Notes: generated from the letters alone by a model not told the origin. A stretch of DNA of 64,000 nt from Candidatus Manganitrophaceae bacterium (GCA_016200325.1 JACQEZ010000007.1:124001-188000), one strand, 5' to 3'; counted from the first letter of the stretch, positions 55,217 through 63,857 are shown. Numbers and translations are program-made.

Positions 55217-56761
55217 TTATGGCCGCCCCAGTGTTCCCCAACCAATCTGCTGTGTGAAACGTGCTTGAATGATCCGGCTTCGAATCGGATTGTACTGCAC
55301 GTGGTAACTCGCTTCGATATCGGCTTTCCAGGGGAGGGGAAATCGAACGCCGACCCCGCTGCTCGCGTTCGGATTGGATTCCTCGAAGGGTTCGTGGTTA
55401 CTTTTTACGATGGGGAACTCCGACCAGAGGATCCCATTAAATGGAAGGCGAAGACGGCCTCCGGAAGAGATCATGAATCCGTTTTCAACAGAAGGGGTTC
55501 CCGAAAATTGTTTCCGATACTCCTCTCCTCGTATCCATATATTCGAGCCGAGATAAAGTGGGAAAGCGAGCGAAAGCTCTCCTGTGTCACGCCTCCGCTC
55601 TGCGGGAAGTGGGTCTCCTTTGTTTCCTTTTCGGTAGCCCGCATGAGTGTCGATTCCCCAAAAAGCCTTGGAAAGTTCGATTTGATAAAATTCAGTCGCG
55701 CTATCCTCGGCCGTGGCTCTTCCAATCAGCGAGTGGTCTCTCTCTCCATAAGTGATGGAGAGGACCGGGAGGGTGGAGAATGCCCATTTCATTCCAATCT
55801 GCCATTGAGAGGTGCGCCAGGTCGGCGCCGCGAGGTCATGGTTGATATTATTTTCAAAGACCTCGCCGCTTCCGTTAAAAGTGATGAAGGACACCGGGGT
55901 TACGGAGAAGGCGGTGAAGAATCCCTCTTGGTCATTCTCAAAGGCCCAGACCGGAAGGAAGAACGTCGGCGTAATTCGGCGATATTGTGTCTCGAAAGAA
56001 AACATGCCGCCCCGATAGAGTGGACCGACACGTAACAAAGTACCGTCCGTGACCTGCTGGCCCGGCACTGGATCTGATTCCAGCATTCCGTATTCCGCCA
56101 AAAGGTGAAAGCCGGCAGCGACATTCAGATCGATTTCGCTTAAGAGAAGTCGACCTCTCTGCAAAGGGGTGAAAAGAGATGGGCCGTCCTGGTTAAGCTG
56201 GATCGCAGTCGTACCGAGGACGATCTTATGGGTAAAAGAATAAACCTTCAACGCGATTCCGGAGATAAGTTCATCATATAAGATTGCCTCAGATGGGAGG
56301 ATCTTACTCGGATCAGCAAGGTGTCCAGCGAAGAAGATTCCATCCCACCCTTTGCCCGATATCATTAAAGCTCCTCCTCTGAAAGAGAGGGGCTGTCGCA
56401 TTTGATAGGAAAATGTCTGGTCAAGACGATGCATGGAGAGAAAACGGTTCCCGCCGCTGGCATCGACCGTCACAACGCTCGAAGGAGGCTCCTGCCGTTC
56501 TTCGGACCGGCGTTCCAGATCGGTTCTATTCAAATTATTTGACGGATTGGGTTGGCCGGGCGGTGTGAGGTCTTGCAATAGATCAGGGCGGCTGTTCGAG
56601 GTTGAGAGCTCAAGAGGAGGAATAGAGGGGGTAACATCTTCCTGGCGATGCTCTACGGCCGGCGTCAAAAGGGCGACATCCTCGGCGAGCGTAACGCCTT
56701 TCCAGACGGTACAAAACAGGGAAAAACCAATGATCAACAAAACAGATCGCCAACGCGCCAT
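55217..56761 (-). CDS. Predicted outer-membrane beta-barrel protein
   Basis: 514 residues from ATG 56761, chosen because a signal peptide (ARWRSVLLIIGFSLFCTVWK) starts there; ATG 56848 and a TTG at 56911 are open in the same frame. A Pro/Ser/Glu-rich linker (about 28-95) leads into a long chain of alternating hydrophobic strands with aromatic girdle residues (SIGRATAEDSATEFYQIELS-like) ending in RFTQQIGWG, as in porin-like barrels. Function unknown; no family recognised. GC and codon use do not stand out. Confidence 0.7.
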   Translation of the reverse strand: MARWRSVLLIIGFSLFCTVWKGVTLAEDVALLTPAVEHRQEDVTPSIPPLELSTSNSRPDLLQDLTPPGQPNPSNNLNRTDLERRSEERQEPPSSVVTVDASGGNRFLSMHRLDQTFSYQMRQPLSFRGGALMISGKGWDGIFFAGHLADPSKILPSEAILYDELISGIALKVYSFTHKIVLGTTAIQLNQDGPSLFTPLQRGRLLLSEIDLNVAAGFHLLAEYGMLESDPVPGQQVTDGTLLRVGPLYRGGMFSFETQYRRITPTFFLPVWAFENDQEGFFTAFSVTPVSFITFNGSGEVFENNINHDLAAPTWRTSQWQIGMKWAFSTLPVLSITYGERDHSLIGRATAEDSATEFYQIELSKAFWGIDTHAGYRKGNKGDPLPAERRRDTGELSLAFPLYLGSNIWIRGEEYRKQFSGTPSVENGFMISSGGRLRLPFNGILWSEFPIVKSNHEPFEESNPNASSGVGVRFPLPWKADIEASYHVQYNPIRSRIIQARFTQQIGWGTLGRP

Positions 56762-57539
56762 TACCAAACCTGGAGTCAATTGCAGTCCGGATTTGCCGTT
56801 CCGCAGATACCGATTTCTTTGGGTCGAATGTCGGTTATGGGAGCCCATTAAGAACCCGAGGAAGGAAAATTCATAGCGGTCTTCTCCGAGACGAGGGCTC
56901 CAGCAGCACAAGATGATATTGGATATAGTACCAGATGGCCTCGTTCAGTCAACTAGATAGCTAATGATAGATAGAAAAATCTCTCATGAATTCGGCATAA
57001 ATAATATGAAAGTAGGGAAAAGGAGAAAGACCAGGTTCAGCTGAAGATGCAGGTTCACTAAGGAATGGATCAGAATTGAATTATTTAAAGATCGGATCTG
57101 AATCTTAGAATTTGTAACGGTCATTATTACCGATCCCATTTCAGCCAATACGGAGCTGGTTATCGGAAATTTCAGTCGGCCCGGTGGCATGTGTTGATGG
57201 GGCTTCTACCCGTGGGCCGACCGAGATACTTTTACCTCGCTTGCGAGCACAACGGATGGCGTGAGTTTCTCAACGTCGTTCAACCTTCCTAAAATCCGCC
57301 GCCTGGTTTTGCTGATTTCTGGAAGTATCGCCTCGGCCACATCCAGCATGCCAGAGATGTCAGTTTCAGGGAAAGGAGTGGTTCCGTAGCCAACCGGTCT
57401 CGACTAAAGGCGCAAGAGACAGAGATGTAAGATGCCCTCCTTTGGGGGGATTGCGCGGATTGGACGTATACCTATATAGTATTAAATCTGATCTGGGAAA
57501 GAGTGCTCTGAACCATTACATTAACAAGGAGAATTGGAA
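56762..57539. other. 778-bp gap between divergent genes
   Basis: No assured gene. On the minus strand 57206-57403 is open (66 codons; only an internal ATG) and its translation looks protein-like, e.g. ETDISGMLDVAEAILPEISK, with end AHG; it may be a remnant. A GTATAC core is at about 57464, but without the flanks of the operators further right. The promoter for the PEP-CTERM gene should be near 57470-57520. Confidence 0.3.
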
Positions 57540-58295
57540 ATGAAAAAAATAACAGCTCGCCTGATACCGGCCCTTTTTGCGGTGATGATTCTCGCGGGGA
57601 CCGTCCGGTCTGCTTTCGCCATCCCTTCATTGCAACTCGACATCTTGGGCGGCACGTACGATTCCTCTACTCAAACGATTGTGTCCTCCAGTCCCTCATT
57701 TAAACTCTATGCTTATTTGATTCCAGACAGTAAGGCTTTGCTGACCGATACTTATTTTATCTCCGTTGCGATGACTCCCCAAATCGGACCGGTCGGTGTC
57801 GATGTGGGCTCATTTCAATTGAACGGAAACACGGTTCTCGCGACTGCCGACATGGTTTACGGAACTCCTCCGATCGACAGTTATACGCAGGCCTCCGACC
57901 CGGGAGATTTGTCGACGCATAGTATTTACCCTACCTACTTCCAGCAATATGCTTTTAATTTCGACTCAAATGATCGGACAACGGGATACGACACTCAGAT
58001 AAACACGGGAGTGGGACCAACGCCTAATTCTTCCGGCGAGATGTATTTCCATGAGTTTGATGTGGACACCACGTCTCTGGCTGCTCCCTACAGCGTACAT
58101 TTCGATTTATATAGCACGCAGAGCGGAAATAATGCCGCGAGCGATACCGATATTAATCAGTTTGCACCGTTCTCTCATGATGCGGAAAGCTGCATCAATT
58201 GCCGGTCTACTTCTGTTCCTGAGCCGACCACAATGCTTCTGGTCGGAGCGGGGATGCTGGGTATGGTTGTCTATAGAAGAAAACTTTTGGCCTAG
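57540..58295 (+). CDS. PEP-CTERM sorting-domain protein
   Basis: 251 residues from ATG 57540 with AAGGAGA upstream. Signal peptide (KKITARLIPALFAVMILAGT), a beta-rich middle without known domain, and the C-terminal PEP-CTERM signature VPEPTTMLLVGAGMLGMVVY followed by RRKLLA, recognised by exosortase in EPS-forming bacteria. The mature protein is therefore expected at the cell surface or in the matrix. No exosortase gene is in the window. There is one C-x2-C (CINC) near residue 215. Confidence 0.92.
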   Translation: MKKITARLIPALFAVMILAGTVRSAFAIPSLQLDILGGTYDSSTQTIVSSSPSFKLYAYLIPDSKALLTDTYFISVAMTPQIGPVGVDVGSFQLNGNTVLATADMVYGTPPIDSYTQASDPGDLSTHSIYPTYFQQYAFNFDSNDRTTGYDTQINTGVGPTPNSSGEMYFHEFDVDTTSLAAPYSVHFDLYSTQSGNNAASDTDINQFAPFSHDAESCINCRSTSVPEPTTMLLVGAGMLGMVVYRRKLLA

Positions 58296-58735
58296 GTTTT
58301 TCCAAGAGGTTCGCATACGGAAGCGATCGACTCTTATAAAATGAGTTCTGGATTTAAAGAGCCGATCATATTGTCTAATTCGCAATCCGCTATCCTTTTG
58401 AAGTTTGCTGAAAACTGCCATTAATTGAGAGGGGCGTCGGAGACAATCCGACGGCCCAATATCTTGATCCTCCTCAATTAATCGCCCCGAATGGAACGTC
58501 TTTTGGTTCGTTGCTGCTACTATTGCGGTGGATACTCCCGTCCGCATCCAGACGCATAAGAGCTTCAGATCTAATTGCCGGATCCGAGAAAACGGATGGC
58601 GATTCGCAGATCACTCAAGCGCAACGCTGGATAAGCGGAGTTGAACGGCCTCTTCACATTTCATCGTTTTTCATCGTTCGGACGGGAACCGTTTTCGATC
58701 ACATTTTCTTTTGAAGATGGGTCACCCGGATCGAT
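58296..58735. other. 440-bp gap with nested inverted repeats
   Basis: It contains an inner stem CGTCGGA/TCCGACG (58435-58441 and 58447-58453) flanked by an outer one, TTAATTGAG (58421-58429) with CTCAATTAA (58473-58481). This can end transcription of the PEP-CTERM gene or that of the minus-strand gene to the right. No gene seen otherwise. Confidence 0.4.
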
Positions 58736-59722
58736 TTATTCCTTCTGATCACCTTCGTTGGGTCTTTTATCCTGAGGTTCTTCGCCGGGCGGACGTTGTC
58801 GAAATGGATGGGTATGCATGAGGTGTTCTTCCGGCAAGGCCTCTGGCCCGATTCGAAACTTTTCCTGGCTCTCGTAAATGGGACGCTTTACCTCTCCGGC
58901 GTCAAACTCGAAATTGAGGGTCACCGCTCCATTGGCCGGCACGGTGATCTGCTTCTCGATCGGCTTAAAATGAGGATGCCACGCAACCACCTTGTAGGTT
59001 CCCGGAGGGAGCCGATCAATCTTAAACTCGCCGTCCTTTTTCGTGTTCGTATAGTAGGGATTGTCCACGACAAATGCCCAGCTTTGCATGAATTCGTGCA
59101 TCCCGCAGATCATCTGCGAGATCCTTCTTCCTCGGGTAAAGTTCAGCTTTCCCCCCGCATCCTTCGCGCCCGGAGGGAGTGGAACGTTTAAAATAATATT
59201 CCCTTTCTCGTTCTGAAAGACTTGGATGTTGTGAATAATCGGATCGTAATTCTGAACTGAAATCGCCTGATGGTTTTCAAGAACGGTCACCAGGGGATGT
59301 TCATGGTGGAGCTTTCCATCTTCATCCTTCACATACTTGTCATTGAAAGCGGCTTCGGCAGGGTGAAACATACAGTCTTCCGTCACCCATTTCGCGTTGA
59401 CGTGAGGAAACGGTTTTCCTTTTTTGACCTGCTCTACGGCCACCACGGAGTCCTTGAGCCCACCGTCTGTTCCGACATAGAATTCCTCCAGCAGAACATT
59501 TCCCTGGCCATCTGAGATCCTTTTGCAAAATGCTCCAAAAGGATAGAGAACCAGAGGAAAAACGCGTGGGGGAGGGATCTCTCCTTTCAAGGTCACTCTG
59601 CCGATAAGGGTGCCGCCACCTTTGACATCCATTTCCTCATAACCAAACGCCATAGGTATCCCAGAAAGACCCGCCAGCCCCAGAAAGAGAACTCCTAAAC
59701 TCAATCGATAAAACCTCTTCAT
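58736..59722 (-). CDS. Secreted cupredoxin-like protein with carboxypeptidase-regulatory domain
   Basis: 328 residues. Signal peptide (about 1-27, LGVLFLGLAGLSGIPMAFG). From about 30 there is a beta-sandwich, the likely type-1 copper ligands being His164 (IIHNIQVF) and Cys206, His209 and Met212 in MICGMHEFMQSW. From about 222 a CarboxypepD_reg-like beta domain (FKIDRLPPGTYKVVAWHPHF). A His/Pro-rich charged tail ends the chain. The set is reminiscent of periplasmic electron-carrier or metal-binding proteins; methylamine-utilisation-like annotation is common. One of the palindromic operators (59883-59900) is 160 bp upstream. Confidence 0.8.
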   Translation of the reverse strand: MKRFYRLSLGVLFLGLAGLSGIPMAFGYEEMDVKGGGTLIGRVTLKGEIPPPRVFPLVLYPFGAFCKRISDGQGNVLLEEFYVGTDGGLKDSVVAVEQVKKGKPFPHVNAKWVTEDCMFHPAEAAFNDKYVKDEDGKLHHEHPLVTVLENHQAISVQNYDPIIHNIQVFQNEKGNIILNVPLPPGAKDAGGKLNFTRGRRISQMICGMHEFMQSWAFVVDNPYYTNTKKDGEFKIDRLPPGTYKVVAWHPHFKPIEKQITVPANGAVTLNFEFDAGEVKRPIYESQEKFRIGPEALPEEHLMHTHPFRQRPPGEEPQDKRPNEGDQKE

Positions 59723-59882
59723 GACCGCCTCTCCTCAATTTAGAAATAAAACCGATTCAAGAGACATCCTCCCCGTGCCCTCTTTACGACCTGAGACGGA
59801 TCTCAACCTGTAAACATACATACCCATTTCCTCAGACACCGTCCGGCTTCTAAAGCTTGGCCCATGGCGATCTAAAGTCGAC

Positions 59883-59900
59883 TATTATGTATACAAAATA
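59883..59900. promoter_or_regulatory. TGTATACA operator, site 1
   Basis: TATTATGTATACAAAATA: an 18-bp near-palindrome with one mismatch, containing the 13-mer TGTATACAAAATA. It lies 160 bp upstream of the minus-strand cupredoxin-like gene. Confidence 0.6.
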
Positions 59901-60185
59901 TATAGATTAAAAATAGTCCTATTGGAATTCGATGTCAAGTGCGATTGCTTACGTGTTCTTATCAGAAGGCCCTCTCAGGCCGCCGTGGGACCAGACAGGA
60001 GCCTCCCTGAGTACTGAGCTGGGTTGCAATGGTTTGGAACGGAAAGGCGGAGACCCACCGCCGAATGTTACGTTGAGATCGATCTGACACGGGGCCGCCT
60101 CTGTCGCAGCAGGTAAGCCCCGGGTGATGGTCTCCAGAATCTACCACCGATAATGAACCAGATCATTTTTGTCTCTTGCTTTTAT

Positions 60186-60203
60186 TCTTTTGTACACATA
60201 ATA
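60186..60203. promoter_or_regulatory. TGTATACA-like operator, site 2a (variant)
   Basis: TCTTTTGTACACATAATA: same layout with TGTACACA in the core. Its core is 15 bp from that of site 2b, so two dimers could bind cooperatively upstream of the CBS gene. Confidence 0.45.
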
Positions 60204-60218
60204 TATGTATACATAATA
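60201..60218. promoter_or_regulatory. TGTATACA operator, site 2b
   Basis: ATATATGTATACATAATA; core TATGTATACATA is a perfect palindrome, and the right half is the shared TGTATACATAATA. It is about 100 bp upstream of the CBS protein gene. Confidence 0.6.
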
Positions 60219-60317
60219 TTAATCCTATTAGAGGAGCTCGTTAATTAATTCCGTAAATGAACGCCAACCGGGAGAAGGCTTAAAAAGCCGAACCTATCGT
60301 CATAAGGAGGAATGGAG

Positions 60318-60719
60318 ATGAAGCCGAAGTTTGAGACAGTGGGACAAATTAGGAAAGGAAATACGCATATCGCCTATGAAAATCAATCCGCTTTTGATAT
60401 CGCCATGGAATTGCTTGGGAGTCACTATACCGGCATGCCGGTGTTGGACAAGGAGGACCGGGTCATCGGGGTGGTGACGATACAAGACCTGATCCGAGCT
60501 CTTCCGGGGGCACGCAAATTAGAAGAGATTAGGGTGGGTGAAATCATGACCCGGTCACCGTTGGTCATTGACGATGATACCCCGTTGGAGAAAGCAGGCC
60601 AGATGCTTGTAGACGGAACGCTCCCTCGGCTCTGCGTCGTCCACAAGGGGAAATTGCTTGGCACCATCACCGGACATGACCTGTTACGGGCATGGATAGG
60701 CTTGCCCCCGGCAATGTAA
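60318..60719 (+). CDS. Tandem CBS-domain protein
   Basis: 133 residues from ATG 60318, because AAGGAGG sits seven bases before it (the ATG at 60312 is too close). Two CBS motifs are present: TGMPVLDKEDRVIGVVTIQD and LPRLCVVHKGKLLGTITGHD. They form a Bateman module which binds adenosine nucleotides or other ligands to sense energy state. No enzyme domain is fused. Two palindromic operators lie upstream. Confidence 0.9.
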   Translation: MKPKFETVGQIRKGNTHIAYENQSAFDIAMELLGSHYTGMPVLDKEDRVIGVVTIQDLIRALPGARKLEEIRVGEIMTRSPLVIDDDTPLEKAGQMLVDGTLPRLCVVHKGKLLGTITGHDLLRAWIGLPPAM

Positions 60720-60729
60720 TCGGGGACTT

Positions 60730-60790
60730 CCGAATCGTCTTCCCTGTGGCTGGTATAAACCTTGCCTGCCACAGGGATCTTCCGATTCGG
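60730..60790 (+). terminator. Long hairpin after CBS gene
   Basis: CCGAATCG (60730-60737) pairs with CGATTCGG (60783-60790), and CCCTGTGGC (60742-60750) with GCCACAGGG (60768-60776), separated by small bulges. It starts 11 bp after the stop codon, so it probably ends transcription, although no T-run follows. Confidence 0.55.
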
Positions 60791-61197
60791 GTTGAGTTAA
60801 TTCAAAATAAGGCCAATCAGACCTCGCTGCTCTTTCTGATTTCTTAAAGGGATGAATCCCCGCAATGATACCCATCATCGTGAACGGAAACCTCTTGCCT
60901 TGAATGCGCACCGCTGGATTCTGAAGCAAGTTCTAGCATCCTCTTGGCAAGGACCCAATCCCGGTCTGCCGGGGTCATTACGGTAATGTATTGGCGATCT
61001 CCTGACCTCGATTTCGGTCTTGGACATCACCGGCGAGTGGAACGGCATAGGCTTCTCGAGGTCGTGGTCAGATTAAATGTTGTCATGCCCGGAGCGCTGT
61101 ATTTTCGATTAAATATTCGGGAATGACGGCCTAAGAAAACCCGCTCAGCTCGATAAACCCGCTACCGATATATAGATATTCTCTTGACTATCGCAAT
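60791..61197. other. Gap between CBS gene and ClC remnant
   Basis: No recognised gene. On the minus strand, a 45-codon frame (start ATG about 60994) reads MTPADRDWVLAKRMLELASE; it lacks a good ribosome site and is not recognised. The sequence may hold decayed material. Confidence 0.25.
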
Positions 61198-61215
61198 CGT
61201 TTTGTATACATAATA
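61198..61215. promoter_or_regulatory. TGTATACA operator, site 3
   Basis: CGTTTTGTATACATAATA; the 13-mer TGTATACATAATA is the same as in site 2b. The nearest downstream item is the ClC-channel remnant at 61526. Confidence 0.55.
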
Positions 61216-61525
61216 ACGCGCTATCCCTTCAAGCCACGAGCCACACATGAGGTAAATCTCTGATCAAAGCGGTCTTCATCTGTTTTGTTCCGGATTAAAT
61301 GGCGCGGTCTGATTTGCCTGGTAGAACTTGTCCTTAAATATATCTTAAGCAGGTGTATACGCCGAGATTTGCAAAAGTATTTTTTATTTTCTGATTCGAA
61401 CTGCTTCTTGTATAATACTGACGCGGGGTTAAGAAGACGTTGCTCGGGAGGGCCGGTTGCTCAGCTTCCATCCGTCGGGAGATTTGATCGATCTGTCTCT
61501 TCAGATATAGCGCGTTGAAGGATTC

Positions 61526-61841
61526 ATGGTTTATAAAAATAAATGGCGCAGCGTCGGATCGGGGGGAAGCGCCGGGATGGTAATATCGATTTTTTATCGG
61601 GGCGGCTTCAGGAGATCTTTGGGGGCACGAGGAAGCGTCTGCCGCCGGTGGGGCGATGGCCATCTTAGCAAGAGCGACGAATATCCCCATCGCCGCTTCA
61701 ATCATGCCAATCGAGTTCTTCGGCCCGCTCATTGCCGCTTGGGCCGCTGTCGCGCGTGTGGCGAGCTTTCTCATCACGGAAGATCGGAGCGTCTACCCCA
61801 CCCGGATCATCGGGGCCGCTCCGGTTTTTATCTTCTTTTAA
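61526..61841 (+). pseudogene. ClC-type chloride channel C-terminal remnant
   Basis: Two frames carry pieces of one ClC channel: SVGSGGSAGMVI (frame of 61526), then after a frame change EASAAGGAMAILARATNIPI, AASIMPIEFFGPLIAAWAAV, and TEDRSVYPTRIIG to a stop at 61839-61841. ClC proteins have the matching GSGGSxGxFxPS and (N)xPIAASIMxxELFGP segments. Start, most helices and the reading frame are lost. It lies just downstream of operator site 3. Confidence 0.6.
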
Positions 61842-61903
61842 GGAAGAGCGGCCCCCATCGAAAGTAAATGGGCTTCGTTCTGAAAAGAGACCGGAGCATC
61901 GGA

Positions 61904-62320
61904 ATGAAAGGGAGTGTCCGTTTGGTCGATGAATCAATCTCAGACAATGTAAAGCGCTTTATCGGAGGTTATATTGATTCTGTCGAGTTATTGGAGATTC
62001 TCTTGCTGCTCCGTGGCAGTCCAGGACGCGAATGGGACCCCGTTTCTGTTAGCCGAGAGCTCAGGAGTAATCCGAACTCAGTGACCATGCGTCTGAATCA
62101 TCTCTGCACGCGGGGACTGCTGTTGATGAAAGAGTCGCCGTCTCCTCTCTACTTCTACAAACCCAAGACAGAGGAGTTGGATCTGGTGGTTAAAGAATTG
62201 GCCGAAGCCTATCGGATGCGTCCGACGCGCGTCATCGAATTTATCTTCTCTAAACAGGCTGATATGTTGCGTGATTTTTCAGATGCGTTTAAGTTCAGAA
62301 AGGACGATAAAAATGGCTGA
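61904..62320 (+). CDS. Winged-helix DNA-binding protein
   Basis: 138 residues from ATG 61904 with GGAG seven bases upstream (61868 would add 12 residues). The central part, SVELLEILLLLRGSPGREWD with VSRELRSNPNSVTMRLNHLC and GLLLMKESPSPLYFYKPKTE, fits a winged helix-turn-helix with a beta wing. The C-terminal helix (VVKELAEAYRMRPTRVIEFI) may dimerise. It overlaps the next gene by 8 bases, so it is co-transcribed with two small membrane proteins. It is a candidate for the TGTATACA operator, though that is only a neighbourhood argument. Confidence 0.75.
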   Translation: MKGSVRLVDESISDNVKRFIGGYIDSVELLEILLLLRGSPGREWDPVSVSRELRSNPNSVTMRLNHLCTRGLLLMKESPSPLYFYKPKTEELDLVVKELAEAYRMRPTRVIEFIFSKQADMLRDFSDAFKFRKDDKNG

Positions 62321-62570
62321 GATCGTTTACGTCCTCTCTGCGCTTACAAGCCTGACCTGTGCCCTGCTGCTGCTGAAGGGCTATTTGAGAAGCCACACAC
62401 GGTTATTATTCTGGAGTAGTCTCTGTTTCTTCGGTTTAGCGGCAAACAATATCATTCTTTTCGTCGATTTGGTCATTGTTCCTGAAATAGATTTATCAAT
62501 ATTGAGGTTGGCGGTGGCCCTTCTCGGACTGATCGTGCTTCTTTACGGTCTGATCTGGGATACCGCATAG
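62313..62570 (+). CDS. Small membrane protein, DUF5985-like
   Basis: 85 residues from ATG 62313 with three hydrophobic helices (IVYVLSALTSLTCALLLLKG, LFWSSLCFFGLAANNIILFV, LAVALLGLIVLLYGLIWD). The overall plan is that of DUF5985-type proteins, which come in adjacent pairs. It starts inside the end of the winged-helix gene and is followed after 12 bp by a second such protein. Role unknown. Confidence 0.75.
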   Translation: MAEIVYVLSALTSLTCALLLLKGYLRSHTRLLFWSSLCFFGLAANNIILFVDLVIVPEIDLSILRLAVALLGLIVLLYGLIWDTA

Positions 62571-62582
62571 GGGGAAGAAAAG

Positions 62583-62846
62583 ATGATACAATTTTTGTCC
62601 GGTGCGATTATGATGGCCTGCTGCGTCGTAGGACTCTTTTTTCTTCGCTTTTGGAGAGATACGCGAGATCGTCTTTTTATCACCTTTGCCGTAGCGTTCT
62701 ATTTGCTGGCGGTTGAACGGATCGTGATATTATTGATGAAAAGTCAATACGAATTCTCCGGTTATCTTTATATGATCCGCTTCTTTGCATTCCTTCTCAT
62801 TTTGTGGGCGATTCTCGATAAGAATCGTTTAAAAAACAGCTCATAA
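62583..62846 (+). CDS. Small membrane protein, DUF5985 type
   Basis: 87 residues, three helices. QFLSGAIMMACCVVGLFFLR followed by FWRDTRDRLFITFAVAFYLL is the characteristic DUF5985 start. It forms a pair with the preceding gene (GGGGGAAGAAAAG before the ATG). The two may form a heteromeric membrane unit. It ends the winged-helix operon; nothing further follows on this strand for 540 bp. Confidence 0.8.
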   Translation: MIQFLSGAIMMACCVVGLFFLRFWRDTRDRLFITFAVAFYLLAVERIVILLMKSQYEFSGYLYMIRFFAFLLILWAILDKNRLKNSS

Positions 62847-62970
62847 GCCACTCGAATTCTCACCTTAACTTAGAATGCAGCACGAGGATGCCTATCTCTT
62901 CTTCCCGTCTATTTTAAGTGATCAATAATAGCCTCTGGAGCAGCCGCCTATCAGCAGGATAGGGTTGAGC

Positions 62971-63201
62971 TCAGCAAGCTGGTCCAGCAAGCGACACTCT
63001 ATCTTCAAAAGAGAAGCCGATAAGAGGCAAGGCAATACGATCTTCCATTCGGATACAATCCGTTCCAGGCCCATCCTCAATCTCGAACCGGATCATCGAA
63101 TGCACAACTGGAAATAAAAATCGTTCTAACGGATCCTCTCCTGATCTGACGTGATGAATCAATCTTGGGTCAAATGGGTTTAGATGAAGTGGACGGTGCA
63201 T
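62971..63201 (-). CDS. Possible small protein, divergent from 63389 gene
   Basis: 76 residues from ATG 63201. The translation is protein-like (NPFDPRLIHHVRSGEDPLER, RFEIEDGPGTDCIRMEDRIA) and has no membrane segment. Ribosome site is poor. It is interesting mainly because the operators at 63257-63287 lie between it and the plus-strand gene at 63389, as would suit a divergent pair. I do not recognise it. Confidence 0.38.
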   Translation of the reverse strand: MHRPLHLNPFDPRLIHHVRSGEDPLERFLFPVVHSMIRFEIEDGPGTDCIRMEDRIALPLIGFSFEDRVSLAGPAC

Positions 63202-63256
63202 TACATAACACGTCCTATTTACTCGTGGCCCTTGACATCTAAATCTAAAAGAGGAT

Positions 63257-63274
63257 ACTTATGTATATAAACTT
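63257..63274. promoter_or_regulatory. TGTATACA-like operator, site 4a (variant)
   Basis: ACTTATGTATATAAACTT: the TGTATATA core is one base away from TGTATACA. Its core is 13 bp from that of site 4b, so a double arrangement like sites 2a/2b is possible. Confidence 0.4.
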
Positions 63275-63287
63275 TGTATACAAAATA
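63270..63287. promoter_or_regulatory. TGTATACA operator, site 4b
   Basis: AACTTTGTATACAAAATA; TTTGTATACAAA is a perfect palindrome, and the right half is TGTATACAAAATA as in site 1. It is about 100 bp upstream of the gene at 63389. Confidence 0.58.
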
Positions 63288-63388
63288 AATGCGCTGAATT
63301 TTATAAGCTGTCATGAAGACATTCTATCGATCGGTCCTAGAGGACCTTTTCTCGGATATCACCAGGTTTTCAAAATTCCGGAGGATGG

Positions 63389-63652
63389 ATGCACCCTAAA
63401 AGAAGGTATAAATGGACGTCGAGGGAAGAGAAATTGATTATCGTTTATTTAATTGAAATTGTTTTAACCGTCATTTTGCTTAATTGGTACATCCATTCGG
63501 GCAACGATTTTAGATTGTTTAGACTCCTGGAGGGTCTCTATCGGACGAATCAACTGGATGCGAAAGACAATACAATATCAAAAAATAAATCAGGTGAAGC
63601 GGATCTTATTTCATCTAAAAATAAACCTCAGTTTGCTGCTGGACAACCTTAA
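63389..63652 (+). CDS. Small single-pass membrane protein
   Basis: 87 residues from ATG 63389 with GGAGG upstream. A basic start (HPKRRYKWTSREEK) is followed by one transmembrane helix (LIIVYLIEIVLTVILLNWYI) and a polar tail, so it should be anchored N-in, C-out. No family recognised. It lies below operator site 4. Confidence 0.5.
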   Translation: MHPKRRYKWTSREEKLIIVYLIEIVLTVILLNWYIHSGNDFRLFRLLEGLYRTNQLDAKDNTISKNKSGEADLISSKNKPQFAAGQP

Positions 63653-63857
63653 TTTATCTCCCTTCACCCTTCAACGAATCTGCGGTCTGATGGATATATG
63701 GCCCGGCGGGTCGGCGAAAAGGGCTGCGATCTGTCGAGGAGTTTCGTTTGAGGAGAAGGCCGTAAAAATAGAAGTGTTCATCAGGCGGTTGGAGATTGTT
63801 TAAGTTCATTTTGCCACGAAATGAACAGAAGAGGTGGAAACTCGGATTTGATATAAA

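Noticed and set aside
54966-55241. 91-codon minus-strand frame after the outer-membrane gene
   Set aside because: It overlaps the 3' end of that gene and the small frame at 54904-55062; the second half is low-complexity Ser/Glu/Arg.
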